A stretch of 61,251 bases of DNA from Candidatus Gastranaerophilales bacterium (GTDB lineage: Bacteria; Cyanobacteriota; Vampirovibrionia; Gastranaerophilales; Gastranaerophilaceae): NCBI GenBank assembly GCA_900770525.1, contig CAAHDT010000026.1, forward strand, positions 1 to 61,251, in the 5' to 3' direction. Under the pieces are notes generated by a model, which saw only the letters and a program-made list of their open reading frames with translations, was not told where the DNA came from and ran no database searches. Shown in pieces: positions 9,375-18,452 of the stretch. The translations under genes were made by a program, and so were the position numbers. Each line of letters begins with the position of its first letter. Within the stretch, counting starts at the first letter, position 1.

Positions 9375-9429
9375 TAATAAAATCCGAGAAATGTGTATCA
9401 GTCATTAATAAGAAGATTAGGAGGAAATA

Positions 9430-9744
9430 ATGAATATAATGCAAATCATGAAGCAGGCTCAAAATGTGCAAGCTAAACTTAAATCTACTCAAGAAGAACT
9501 TGCTAAAATGGAATTAGTAGGTGAAGCTGGTGGTGGAGCTGTTAAAATCATTTGCGATGGTCAAGGCAAATTTAAATCAATTAAATTAACAAGCGATGCA
9601 GTTAATGTTGATTCTGATGCTTTAGAAATGTTAGAAGATTTGATTTCTTCTGCAATGAACCAAGCTAGTGCAAAAGCTGCTAAAGAAATGGAATCTAAAA
9701 TGAAACAAGCTACAGGCGGATTGAATATTCCAGGATTGTTCTAA
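9430..9744 (+). CDS. ybaB: YbaB/EbfC nucleoid-associated protein
   Basis: A 104-residue protein of the YbaB/EbfC DNA-binding family. Typical features are an N-terminal helix rich in Gln and Lys (MNIMQIMKQAQNVQAKL), the VGEAGGGAVKI strand segment and a C-terminal LNIPGLF. The protein forms a dimer that binds DNA. A strong ribosome binding site (AGGAGG) precedes the ATG. recR starts two bases after the stop, the usual bacterial pair. Confidence 0.95.
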   Translation: MNIMQIMKQAQNVQAKLKSTQEELAKMELVGEAGGGAVKIICDGQGKFKSIKLTSDAVNVDSDALEMLEDLISSAMNQASAKAAKEMESKMKQATGGLNIPGLF

Positions 9745-9745
9745 T

Positions 9746-10342
9746 ATGATTTATCCAAAAGCTATTGCGACTTTAATTGAACAATTTCAAAAGTTTCCGT
9801 CAGTAGGTCCAAAATCTGCTCAACGTATGGCATTCTATTTACTTAGAATGCCTATGTCTGAGGTGAAAAAATTTGCACAAAGCATAGTTGAAGCAAAAGA
9901 AAAAACTCAGACCTGTGAAATTTGTTTCAATATATCTTCAACAAGCCCATGTGAAATTTGTCAGTCTACTAAGCGTGACCGCTCAACCATCTGTGTAGTT
10001 GCGGAAACTAAAGACTTAATTGCAATCGAAAAAACAAACGAATATAACGGACTATATCACGTTTTGCAAGGATTAATTTCTCCTATGGATGGAATAGGAG
10101 CTGATGATATCAGAATTAAAGAACTTTTAAGCAGATTAACAGATGAAACCGTTAAAGAGGTTATTCTCGCGCTAAGTCCATCGGTTGAAGGGGAAGCAAC
10201 AAGTTTATACCTAAGCAAATTAATAAAACCTTTCGGAATAAAAATATCGAGAATTGCTTTTGGATTACCTGTCGGTGCAGACCTTGAATATGCAGATGAA
10301 ATAACAATTGCCAGAGCAATTGAAGGTAGAAGAGAAATATAA
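9746..10342 (+). CDS. recR: Recombination protein RecR
   Basis: A 198-residue protein with the RecR architecture: a helix-hairpin-helix near the N-terminus (FPSVGPKSAQRMAFYLL), a four-cysteine zinc finger (CEICFN...CEIC), a Toprim domain (TICVVAETKDLIAIE...GADD) and a C-terminal Walker B-like segment. It works with RecO and RecF to load RecA on single-stranded gaps. It lies directly after ybaB in an operon. Confidence 0.97.
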   Translation: MIYPKAIATLIEQFQKFPSVGPKSAQRMAFYLLRMPMSEVKKFAQSIVEAKEKTQTCEICFNISSTSPCEICQSTKRDRSTICVVAETKDLIAIEKTNEYNGLYHVLQGLISPMDGIGADDIRIKELLSRLTDETVKEVILALSPSVEGEATSLYLSKLIKPFGIKISRIAFGLPVGADLEYADEITIARAIEGRREI

Positions 10343-10360
10343 TTAAGTTAAATTTTAAAT

Positions 10361-11995
10361 ATGAAAAAATTTGTTTGTGAAAACAAAACCCTTGTTACAT
10401 TATGGATTTTGTGCGGAATTGCGCTTTTTATTTTTTGCGGTCACTATGGAAATATTCTTTCTGATATCGGAAGAGAAATATATTATCCTGAAAGAATTTT
10501 GTCAGGAGATGTACTTTACAAAGATATTTTTGACATTTATGGTCCTTTTGCCTACCTGTATAACGCACTATTATACAAGATTTTTTCGCCAAATTTGGCT
10601 GTATTATATTTTTCCGGAATTTTATGCTCATTTGCAATCGTAAGCGGTGTCTATTTAATTGCAAAAAGATTTTTGTCTAATTTTTTAAGCTTCACTATGG
10701 GCTTTTTAACAATAGTAACCGGTGTATGCGCAACTCATTTGTTTAACTTTACTCTCCCATATAGTTACTCAATGCTTTATGGTACAGTTGGATTTGTTTA
10801 TGCAGTATTAGCTCTCATTAAATATAATGAAGAAAAAAAAGCACCATATTTATATTTAACAAGTATACTGGCAGGTTTTTGTGTGACAAATAAATACGAT
10901 TTCTTTATATATGCTCTATTAATTTTGTTAATCGTACTATTCACAAAAAATAAAAGAACAATTTTGAGCTGTATTACCTGCTTTTTGTTTGTTCCAGTTA
11001 TTTGCGCTCTTGTTTTATTTCTTCAAGGCTTAAGACTTGGAGATGTTACCGGTGCAATAAACTATATTAGAGATATTATTTCAACTGACACCCTAAATAC
11101 TTTCTATACCGTACAAGGCATATACTATAACCCGAAAATCCTTTTATTCTGGGGGGAAATGTTATTAAAAACTCTAGTCGGTTTTGGCGGTTTATTTTTA
11201 GGTTGGAAACTGACTGAAAAAAATAAAATTGTCGGCTATACTATATGTACAATATTTACAGGCTTAATTTTATTTTTTACAAAACCAATCATTTTTATGT
11301 ACCTGACTCCGTTGTTAATTTTAGCAACAATAGCAGGTTGTAAAAAATTAAAAGATAAAACTGCGACTATTTTTCTTGTTTTATGTAGTTTATCTGTTTG
11401 TGCAAAAAGTTTTTGGGCACTCCATCCGCTAAATTACGGAAACTACTTTTATACATTAATCATAACCGCATTTCTGGCAGTCTTGTTCACATTTATGAAC
11501 AAAAAATATGAAAAAATTGTTGCAATCGGTTTAATCGCAATCGCTGTGAATTTCTTATACAATTCGACAAGTAGTAGATTAAATTTAAATAACAAAATAA
11601 CTACTTCCAAAGGTACAATTTACACATATGTCGATAATGCTGATGCAACACAAAAAACAATTAACTACTTAAAAGACAATAACGCACGTAGTGCATTGAT
11701 TTATCCGGAAGGACTGATTATAAACTTTTTGGCAAATGTTGAAGCTGACAGTTATTACAATTCTTTATTACCTTTATATGCTGAAAGTTTAGGTGAAAAT
11801 ACATTCAGTAAACGTATACAAGAAAAAAACATTGAATATATTATATTCAATAATTTATCAATGAAAGAATACGGTTATAACCACATTTGTGATGATTATG
11901 CTGAGAACTTCTGTGAATACGTAAAAGAAAATTACACTCAAACAAAAGATATTAATGAAGGTTTGCGATATATTATTTTCCAAAAGAAAAACTAA
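10361..11995 (+). CDS. Polytopic membrane protein, GT39/ArnT-like glycosyltransferase
   Basis: A 544-residue protein with about a dozen hydrophobic segments. The first extracytoplasmic loop contains DIGREIYYPERILSG, then DIYGPFAYLYNALL. This acidic loop is typical of polyprenyl-phosphate-sugar-dependent glycosyltransferases of the GT39/GT83 kind, with Asp as the likely catalytic residue. A short soluble C-terminus of about 130 residues follows. It probably transfers sugars to lipid or protein on the outer face of the inner membrane. A TAAATT hexamer ends six bases before the ATG. It converges on lepA with 17 bases between. Confidence 0.75.
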   Translation: MKKFVCENKTLVTLWILCGIALFIFCGHYGNILSDIGREIYYPERILSGDVLYKDIFDIYGPFAYLYNALLYKIFSPNLAVLYFSGILCSFAIVSGVYLIAKRFLSNFLSFTMGFLTIVTGVCATHLFNFTLPYSYSMLYGTVGFVYAVLALIKYNEEKKAPYLYLTSILAGFCVTNKYDFFIYALLILLIVLFTKNKRTILSCITCFLFVPVICALVLFLQGLRLGDVTGAINYIRDIISTDTLNTFYTVQGIYYNPKILLFWGEMLLKTLVGFGGLFLGWKLTEKNKIVGYTICTIFTGLILFFTKPIIFMYLTPLLILATIAGCKKLKDKTATIFLVLCSLSVCAKSFWALHPLNYGNYFYTLIITAFLAVLFTFMNKKYEKIVAIGLIAIAVNFLYNSTSSRLNLNNKITTSKGTIYTYVDNADATQKTINYLKDNNARSALIYPEGLIINFLANVEADSYYNSLLPLYAESLGENTFSKRIQEKNIEYIIFNNLSMKEYGYNHICDDYAENFCEYVKENYTQTKDINEGLRYIIFQKKN

Positions 11996-12012
11996 GAAAA
12001 ATAAAACAAAAT

Positions 12013-13815
12013 TTATTCTTCTTCAAGGCTTAATACAGCCATAAACGCCTCTTGCGGAACTTCTACACGTCCGACAGATTTCATTCTCTTTTTACCTTTT
12101 TTCTGCTTTTCAAGAAGTTTACGTTTACGCGTAATATCGCCACCATAACATTTATCTAATACATTTTTACGCATAGCTTTAATGTTTGTTCTCGCAATAA
12201 TTCTTCCGCCAATTGCTGCCTGAATAGGAACTTCAAACAACTGACGAGGAATAATTTCTTTTAATTTATTAGTTAATTTTTGTCCGATATAAAAAGCACT
12301 ATCTTCGTGACAAATAACAGACAACGCATCAACAACTTCACCAGCAAGCATAATATCAAGTTTTACTAATTTTGAACGTTTGTAGTCACAAAATTCGTAA
12401 TCCATACTCGCGTACCCTTTAGTTCTTGATTTAAGTTGGTCATAAAAATCGGTAATAACTTCTGACAATGGAATTTCATATTCCAAATCAGCTCGAATTT
12501 TATCTATATATGTCATATTTTTGAAAATTCCACGCTTTGTTTGCGCTAAATCCATCAATGTACCAACATAATCATTCGGCGTAATAATAGAAACTTTAAC
12601 ATAAGGCTCTTCAATATACTCACGATATTGCGCCCCCGGAAGATTAGCCGGATTATCAATTTCTATCATTTCTCCATTAGTTTTATAAACCTTATAAACT
12701 ACAGAAGGCGCAGTCGTAACAATTGAAAGCCCGTACTCACGCTCCAATCTTTCTTGCGCAATCTCCATATGCAGCATACCCAAAAAACCACACCTAAAAC
12801 CAAATCCAAGGGCAGATGAAGTTTCCGGTTCAAAAGTAATACTACTGTCATTAAGTTTTAATTTTTCTAATGCTTCTTTCAAATCCTGATAATCATCATT
12901 ATCAACAGGATACATGCCGGAAAACACCATTGGCAATGCTTCTTTATACCCTGGGAGAGGCTCTGACGCAGGATTTTCTACAGTTGTAATCGTATCGCCC
13001 ACAAATCTTGTAAGTTCCTTAATCGAACCTGCAAAAAATCCAACATCCCCACACTTAAGCTCTTGAACAGAAACCCTCATAGGTGTTTGATATCCAAGTT
13101 CAACAACTTCACACTCTTTTCCTGATGCCATAAAGCGAACTTTGTCGCCAACTTTTATACTTCCGTCAACAACTTTAAAGAAACAAAGAGTTCCCAAATA
13201 TTGATCATAAACGCTATCAAAAACAAGAGCCCTTAGTGGTTTTTCAGAAGTATCAACAGGTGGTGGGATTAAATCTACAATAGCTTCTAAAACTTCCTCA
13301 ATTCCAATTCCTGCCTTTGCGCTAACAGGAATTGCTAAAGATGCATCAATCCCCAAAACCTCTTCAATTTCAGAACGCACACGTTCAACATCTGCTGAAG
13401 GCAAGTCTATTTTATTTATAACCGGAATAATCTCTAAATTTTGTTCTGCTGCAAGATAAACATTCGCAAGTGTTTGCGCCTCAACTCCCTGAGTTGAGTC
13501 AACAATAAGCAAAGCTCCTTCGCAAGCTGCAAGAGAACGAGAAACTTCGTATGAAAAATCTACGTGTCCCGGAGTATCTATAAGGTTTAGTTCATATTTT
13601 TTACCATTTTTTGCGGTATAGTTCATCCTTGCAGTATTAAGTTTAATCGTAATACCACGTTCGCGTTCAATATCCATTGAATCCATTATTTGGTTCTGCA
13701 TATCCCTTTGTGCAACCGTTCCTGTTTTTTCAAGCAATCTGTCAGCAAGTGTAGATTTGCCATGGTCAATGTGCGCTATTATACAAAAGTTTCTTACATT
13801 TTCTCTATATTTCAT
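12013..13815 (-). CDS. lepA: Elongation factor 4 (LepA)
   Basis: A 600-residue translational GTPase with the normal LepA length. Motifs are G1 AHIDHGKST, G2 RERGITI, G3 DTPGH and G4 NKID. The LepA-specific C-terminal domain is present, ending KRMKSVGRVEVPQEAFMAVL. LepA acts on stalled ribosomes and in initiation and assembly. The ATG is preceded at exactly six bases by TATAAT with an extended TGC, so the mRNA is probably leaderless. It stands alone between convergent and divergent neighbours. Confidence 0.97.
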   Translation of the reverse strand: MKYRENVRNFCIIAHIDHGKSTLADRLLEKTGTVAQRDMQNQIMDSMDIERERGITIKLNTARMNYTAKNGKKYELNLIDTPGHVDFSYEVSRSLAACEGALLIVDSTQGVEAQTLANVYLAAEQNLEIIPVINKIDLPSADVERVRSEIEEVLGIDASLAIPVSAKAGIGIEEVLEAIVDLIPPPVDTSEKPLRALVFDSVYDQYLGTLCFFKVVDGSIKVGDKVRFMASGKECEVVELGYQTPMRVSVQELKCGDVGFFAGSIKELTRFVGDTITTVENPASEPLPGYKEALPMVFSGMYPVDNDDYQDLKEALEKLKLNDSSITFEPETSSALGFGFRCGFLGMLHMEIAQERLEREYGLSIVTTAPSVVYKVYKTNGEMIEIDNPANLPGAQYREYIEEPYVKVSIITPNDYVGTLMDLAQTKRGIFKNMTYIDKIRADLEYEIPLSEVITDFYDQLKSRTKGYASMDYEFCDYKRSKLVKLDIMLAGEVVDALSVICHEDSAFYIGQKLTNKLKEIIPRQLFEVPIQAAIGGRIIARTNIKAMRKNVLDKCYGGDITRKRKLLEKQKKGKKRMKSVGRVEVPQEAFMAVLSLEEE

Positions 13816-13821
13816 ACGTCT

Positions 13822-13827
13822 ATTATA
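13822..13827 (-). promoter_or_regulatory. Extended -10 promoter of lepA (leaderless)
   Basis: TGCTATAAT on the minus strand. The hexamer ends six bases before the lepA ATG, so transcription should begin at about the A of the start codon. A TTGTGA at about 18 bp upstream could serve as -35. Confidence 0.65.
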
Positions 13828-13915
13828 GCATAAAGAATTTGCCCTTCACAATAAGTTATATAAAGTTGAAAAAAGATTTAAATTAAGTTAAAATCTTTGC
13901 AAAAAGAGGGTTAAT

Positions 13916-14629
13916 ATGACTGATGTTCAAAAGCGTATTTTAATCGTTGACGATGATGATGAAATTAGAGAATTATTAGAATTTGACGTAGCGCAAAGCG
14001 GTTATTTTGTTGACACAGCACATGATGGATTAGAAGGTTTAAACAAGGCATTAAATAATTCATATGACCTTATATTACTTGACGTTATGATGCCTAAAAT
14101 GAACGGTTTTGATGTATGTAAAAACATTCGTCAGGCCAAATTGGCAATCCCAATACTAATGCTTACCGCAAAAGGCACAATTGACGATAAAACAGAAGGA
14201 TTTGATTGCGGCGCTGATGACTATTTGGTTAAACCTTTTGATATTCAAGAAGTCTTACTTCGGATAAGAGTTTTATTAAGACGTAATCAGGTAGAAGAAA
14301 AAAATTCACTATCAGATGAAATTTTAAATGTTGGTGACATTCAGATTTTTCCGGAAACATTGGAATGTATAATCGTAAATAAAAGAGTAAAATTAACTCC
14401 AACAGAATTTGAGATTTTATATAGTTTAATGCAACATTTTAATACACCGGTAACACTTGCAACATTATTAGATGAAGTTTGGGGATATGACAGTAACGAA
14501 GATGTTAGAATGTTAAGAGTTCATGTCGGCGGTTTGCGAAATAAAATTGAAAATGATACCAAAAATCCTAAGTATCTTCACACAGTAACAAATGTCGGGT
14601 ATAAACTTACTCCTTTTGCGGAGAATTAA
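13916..14629 (+). CDS. OmpR/PhoB-type response regulator
   Basis: A 237-residue regulator. The receiver domain (about 1-122) has the acidic pocket VDDDDE, phospho-acceptor Asp56 (LLDVMMPK), Thr84 and Lys106 (LVKPF). A winged-helix DNA-binding domain (about 140-232) includes LTPTEFEILYSLM and VHVGGLRNKIE. The sensor kinase gene follows after three bases, so this is a cognate pair. A purine-rich ribosome binding site (AAGAGGG) precedes the start. The overall form resembles cyanobacterial RpaB/NblR-type regulators, but the target genes are unknown. Confidence 0.93.
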   Translation: MTDVQKRILIVDDDDEIRELLEFDVAQSGYFVDTAHDGLEGLNKALNNSYDLILLDVMMPKMNGFDVCKNIRQAKLAIPILMLTAKGTIDDKTEGFDCGADDYLVKPFDIQEVLLRIRVLLRRNQVEEKNSLSDEILNVGDIQIFPETLECIIVNKRVKLTPTEFEILYSLMQHFNTPVTLATLLDEVWGYDSNEDVRMLRVHVGGLRNKIENDTKNPKYLHTVTNVGYKLTPFAEN

Positions 14630-14632
14630 TTT

Positions 14633-16315
14633 ATGAGATTTTTTAAGTTTAAACGTTTAAAAATTGTTGAGCAAATAGTTGTTGTTGTTTGCTTTGCCGT
14701 TTTAATCCCATTAACTGTGAGTGGGGTTATTATCAACAATATTAACCAGCAAGCAGTAAGATATCAATTGAGAGAATCTGCCGTCCTAATCGCAAATATG
14801 ATTTCTGATGAAATTGATTTTTTCTCAAATACGATTAATACAAGTCTTGAGCAAATTGAGTTTTCTCTTAAATATATAAAAGGCGATACTGCAAGACAAC
14901 AATACTTAAACTCAATTGCACACAACTTTGAAAACTGTGAAAAAATTCAAATCGCCAAATCAACAAGTGAACTTTTAAAAATCCACGAAAATAATAAAAA
15001 AGTAAAAAAAGCAACAATATCAATAAATTTGGATGATGGCGAATTCTTAGTTGCAACGTATAGTCTTGAAGGTTTACGAGATGAACTTTTCCAATCCCTA
15101 AAAGATGACAAACGTCAAATTTACGTTATGACAAATGACGGAGTTTTAATTGCTTCTCACAATTATACAGATGAACTTTTTCAAGAAACTTTATCAATGA
15201 TGCCAAAACATCAAAGAATAGATGAACCCGTTATTTTTGGGGATGTAAAAAACCAGCCTATCGTATACGTAAAAAAGAATAATCCGCAAATTACAATTAT
15301 CGTAAACACAACGGAACACATCACAAACAGACTTATTAATCAAAGTAGAGCGAAAATTATATTGTCAATATTATTTGCAACTCTTGTAATTATATTAATT
15401 GTTGCCTTGTACACATATTATTTGTACATAAACATCAGACAATTATTCAAAGGGATTATAGCAATTTCGAAAGGTAATTACGAGCGTCAAATAAGACTTT
15501 TAACCACAGCTTTTACCCCTCATGAAATCGTATTCCTTGCCTTCGAATTCAACCGTATGGCAGGAGAAATCCATAAATCATATTTACAACTGAAACAAAA
15601 TAATATTGAACTAAAACAACTGAACGAATTCCGCTCAAACTTGATTGACACGGTAAGTCACGAATTAAGAACACCGTTAACAAGCATTCAAGGGTACACT
15701 TCTCGCCTTATGAGGCAGGATATTGTAATAGATGAAGAAACAAAACAAAAATCTTTGAGAATTATAAAAGAACAATCAGAACGTTTAAAAAGATTAATAG
15801 AAGATTTGTTGACAATTCCGGATATTGAAGGAATGCGCCTAAGAACCAATGTCGAATCTGTATGGTTGCCGGAAGTTATGGAAACCGCAGAACTTCTTGT
15901 AAAAAACAAAGACAAAAAAGAAATAGTAATTAATATTGATGAAAACTTTCCAAATGTCTTAGGAGATAAAAATCGACTTGAGCAAGTTTTTGTTAACTTG
16001 ATTGAAAATGCAGTAAAATATGCTTATCCTGACACAAAAGTAACGGTTGAAGGAATTGTTGAGGGCGACAAAGCAAAAATCTTTGTAAAAAATCAATGTG
16101 ATTTTATCCCACCTGATAAACTCAATAAACTTTTTGAAAAATTTATACGTCTGGACGATAATACTACACGCACAACACGCGGTACCGGACTCGGCTTGTT
16201 TATTGTTAAAGGCTTGATTGAGGCAATGAATGGAGAAATAAAGCTTTCGTCAACAAAAGATTGCGGTTTTTGCGTAGAAATAACTCTAAAACTTGCCCCA
16301 AAAGAGGAAGTATAA
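14633..16315 (+). CDS. Membrane sensor histidine kinase
   Basis: A 560-residue kinase. Transmembrane helix 1 is near residues 15-35 and helix 2 near 240-265, with an extracytoplasmic sensor of about 200 residues between them. A HAMP-like segment follows, then the dimerisation box with His343 (VSHELRTPLTS), an N box (NLIENAVKYAY), a G1 region (FIRLDD) and a G2 region (GTGLGLFIV). It should phosphorylate the regulator encoded just upstream. The stop codon lies two bases before the tadA ATG, so tadA is probably translated from the same mRNA. Confidence 0.93.
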   Translation: MRFFKFKRLKIVEQIVVVVCFAVLIPLTVSGVIINNINQQAVRYQLRESAVLIANMISDEIDFFSNTINTSLEQIEFSLKYIKGDTARQQYLNSIAHNFENCEKIQIAKSTSELLKIHENNKKVKKATISINLDDGEFLVATYSLEGLRDELFQSLKDDKRQIYVMTNDGVLIASHNYTDELFQETLSMMPKHQRIDEPVIFGDVKNQPIVYVKKNNPQITIIVNTTEHITNRLINQSRAKIILSILFATLVIILIVALYTYYLYINIRQLFKGIIAISKGNYERQIRLLTTAFTPHEIVFLAFEFNRMAGEIHKSYLQLKQNNIELKQLNEFRSNLIDTVSHELRTPLTSIQGYTSRLMRQDIVIDEETKQKSLRIIKEQSERLKRLIEDLLTIPDIEGMRLRTNVESVWLPEVMETAELLVKNKDKKEIVINIDENFPNVLGDKNRLEQVFVNLIENAVKYAYPDTKVTVEGIVEGDKAKIFVKNQCDFIPPDKLNKLFEKFIRLDDNTTRTTRGTGLGLFIVKGLIEAMNGEIKLSSTKDCGFCVEITLKLAPKEEV

Positions 16316-16317
16316 CT

Positions 16318-16752
16318 ATGATGGAACAAGCAATAACTATTGCCAAACAATCCGGCATGGATATTCCTGTAGGAGCCGTCATTGTGAAAGACGGGCTTGT
16401 TATTTCAAGTGCTTGCAACCAAAAAGAAGTTCAAAATGACGTGACTTCGCACGCAGAAATATTAGCAATCAGAAAAGCAGAACAAGTTTTAAAGAATTGG
16501 CGCCTTGACGGGTGTGAAATGTATGTAACACTGGAACCTTGTCCAATGTGTGCGTGGGCAATTATTCAATCAAGAATAAAAACTGTTTATTTCGGGAGTT
16601 TTGATACTAATTATGGGGCTTTAGGTTCAAAAATAGATTTAAGAAAATTGCTAAACTCTCAATTAAAAATTTATGGCGGAATTATGGAAGATGAATGTAA
16701 CTCCTTACTTGAAAATTATTTTAAAAAAATCAGAAACATGCCACAAAAATAA
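16318..16752 (+). CDS. tadA: tRNA adenosine(34) deaminase TadA
   Basis: A 144-residue deaminase that converts A34 to inosine in tRNA-Arg(ACG). The zinc site is clear: HAEILAI carries the ligand His and proton-shuttling Glu, and PCPMC carries the two cysteines. Length is normal. I place the start at ATG 16318, followed directly by a second ATG, because AGAGGAAG at the end of the kinase gene provides the ribosome binding site. An upstream in-frame start inside the kinase gene would add an unrelated basic extension. Co-transcription with a two-component system is unusual. Confidence 0.92.
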   Translation: MMEQAITIAKQSGMDIPVGAVIVKDGLVISSACNQKEVQNDVTSHAEILAIRKAEQVLKNWRLDGCEMYVTLEPCPMCAWAIIQSRIKTVYFGSFDTNYGALGSKIDLRKLLNSQLKIYGGIMEDECNSLLENYFKKIRNMPQK

Positions 16753-16803
16753 ATAACTTTTTCTAAATTCGCCAAGAAGTATTTTTTATAGTACCATGCC
16801 GGT

Positions 16804-17316
16804 ATGAATATTTATTATATAAACTCTGACGAATTTCTAAAAAAATACGACACAAACTTCTTACGCCAATATGTTGGGGGACAAGAGTTTAAGTCATTGA
16901 AAAGATTTATACAACATTCTATCGGGAGATATATTGTAAAAACTGTCGGAGAAAATATTTATGGAATTAAAAATCCAAAAATTATTATAGAAAATGAAAA
17001 ACCAAAATTTCAAAATAGTGACATTAATTTCAGTATTACTCATTGTGGAAAATATATAGCAGTTGCATTTGACACAAACGAATGCGGACTTGATATTGAA
17101 GAAATCAAACCACGAGAACTAGAACCTCTTTCCAAAAGGTATGGAAAAGATTTTTCTACACTTGAAGATTTTTATATATTTTGGACAAAATATGAGGCAG
17201 AAATAAAACTGCAAAAAACAGCAAAATGGTCACATTCTGAAATCTTTCAGAATAATTATGTATTAACCGCCGTAACTTCGGCTGCAAACGCAGATTTTTC
17301 TATAAACAAGCTATAA
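16804..17316 (+). CDS. 4'-phosphopantetheinyl transferase, Sfp-like
   Basis: A 170-residue protein that would transfer phosphopantetheine from CoA to carrier-protein serines. Sfp-type motifs are present: FSITHCGKYIAVAF, GLDIEEIKPRE (the magnesium-binding D-x-E) and FWTKYEAEIKL (the W-x-KEA motif, here WTKYEA). It is shorter than Sfp (about 220), with a reduced N-terminal half. A TACCAT hexamer ends six bases before the ATG. Its stop abuts the convergent small regulator gene with no gap. Confidence 0.85.
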   Translation: MNIYYINSDEFLKKYDTNFLRQYVGGQEFKSLKRFIQHSIGRYIVKTVGENIYGIKNPKIIIENEKPKFQNSDINFSITHCGKYIAVAFDTNECGLDIEEIKPRELEPLSKRYGKDFSTLEDFYIFWTKYEAEIKLQKTAKWSHSEIFQNNYVLTAVTSAANADFSINKL

Positions 17317-17535
17317 TCACTTATCAAATTCAAACAAATCCGGCAATTTTATTTTGAGTGCACGAGAAATCTTAAAAACCATTAAAAGGCTCGGATTTCT
17401 AATTCCCCTTTCAATAAAACTCATATAGGTTCTATGGATACCCAATTTTTCTGCAAGCTCTTCTTGCGAAAGCTCTGCTTGCCTTCTTCTTTTACGTACC
17501 ATTTCACCAAAATTTTCGAGAATTTTTGTATTCAT
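17317..17535 (-). CDS. Small XRE-family transcriptional regulator
   Basis: A 72-residue protein consisting almost entirely of a Cro/C1-type helix-turn-helix (LSQEELAEKLGIHRTYMSFIERGIRNPSL). No sensor domain is present. A TAAAAT -10-like hexamer ends six bases before the ATG, consistent with a leaderless mRNA. It lies tail-to-tail against the phosphopantetheinyl transferase gene and upstream of, divergent from, the prepilin gene, which it could control. That is inference. Confidence 0.88.
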   Translation of the reverse strand: MNTKILENFGEMVRKRRRQAELSQEELAEKLGIHRTYMSFIERGIRNPSLLMVFKISRALKIKLPDLFEFDK

Positions 17536-17541
17536 ATTGTA

Positions 17542-17547
17542 ATTTTA
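17542..17547 (-). promoter_or_regulatory. -10 hexamer six bases before the XRE gene
   Basis: TAAAAT on the minus strand with a six-base gap to the ATG at 17535, as at other putative leaderless genes here. Confidence 0.45.
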
Positions 17548-17669
17548 TTGAATGATACTATATGTTACACATACAATAAGTAACAAAATATTACCAAAAC
17601 ATATGAATACCTTGATAATTTCGCCCATTTTCGTTACTATGTGTATGCAAAAAAACAAGAGGGGGAAAT

Positions 17670-18404
17670 ATGAAAAAAGGTTTTACACTTGCAGAAGTAT
17701 TGATAACACTGGGGATAATCGGAGTCGTAGCTGCATTGACGTTACCAACATTAATTCAAACAAACAAAAATAAAGAAGTAGAAACCAAATTAAAAAAAAT
17801 TTATTCCGTGATGAATCAGGCTATCCTCATGTCAGAAACAGTTAACGGACCAAAAGAATATTGGACATGGGAAAGTGGACCTAATTTTATAGAAAAATAT
17901 ATTCTGCCATACTTAGCACAAGGGTATAAAATGGAAACATTTATGTCCGCAGGTGGGATTGGTGGCACCGCTATTGAAAACTTTATTGTTTATTTTCAAG
18001 ACGGAACAGCTTTAACCGGTAAAAAATCTGCAATGTCATCAAGTATTACTCCATACTATGGTTTAGACTTCACGTTTTTTCCGAATGCAAAGAATTTTGA
18101 TATAAACACCTTTGGAACCAAAAATGACTCTGGAAAATATACCGAGGCAAGAGTTGGTTCAGGAATAAGTTATTTTGGTTTTAGATTTGCACCATATAGT
18201 CTTGATGACCCAAATAACAAGTACCATCTCAAAAAAGGATTTGAACCATATATGTGGGCACTTAAGACATTAGATAAAACCGAAATAACTGAAACAGGTA
18301 AATATCCATGTTCAAAAGACAGCGCAAACAGAAACTATTGCACGATTTATATCAAACTTAACAACTGGCAAATTCCAAAGGATTATCCGTTTAAGGTTAA
18401 ATAG
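17670..18404 (+). CDS. Type IV prepilin-like protein
   Basis: A 244-residue protein with a class III signal peptide: MKKG, then FTLAEVLITLGIIGVVAA. Cleavage by prepilin peptidase is expected between Gly4 and Phe5, with the conserved Glu at mature position 5. The hydrophobic helix is followed by a soluble domain with aromatic-rich loops and two C-terminal cysteines (YPCSKDSANRNYC) that may form the D-loop disulfide. This N-terminus is typical of the large minor-pilin families of Gastranaerophilales. A GAGGGGG ribosome binding site precedes the ATG. No other pilus gene is adjacent. Confidence 0.9.
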   Translation: MKKGFTLAEVLITLGIIGVVAALTLPTLIQTNKNKEVETKLKKIYSVMNQAILMSETVNGPKEYWTWESGPNFIEKYILPYLAQGYKMETFMSAGGIGGTAIENFIVYFQDGTALTGKKSAMSSSITPYYGLDFTFFPNAKNFDINTFGTKNDSGKYTEARVGSGISYFGFRFAPYSLDDPNNKYHLKKGFEPYMWALKTLDKTEITETGKYPCSKDSANRNYCTIYIKLNNWQIPKDYPFKVK

Positions 18405-18452
18405 TCTTATTAATCTCAGAAATTTTCAGTCTAAAACCTGTATACAATCTAC

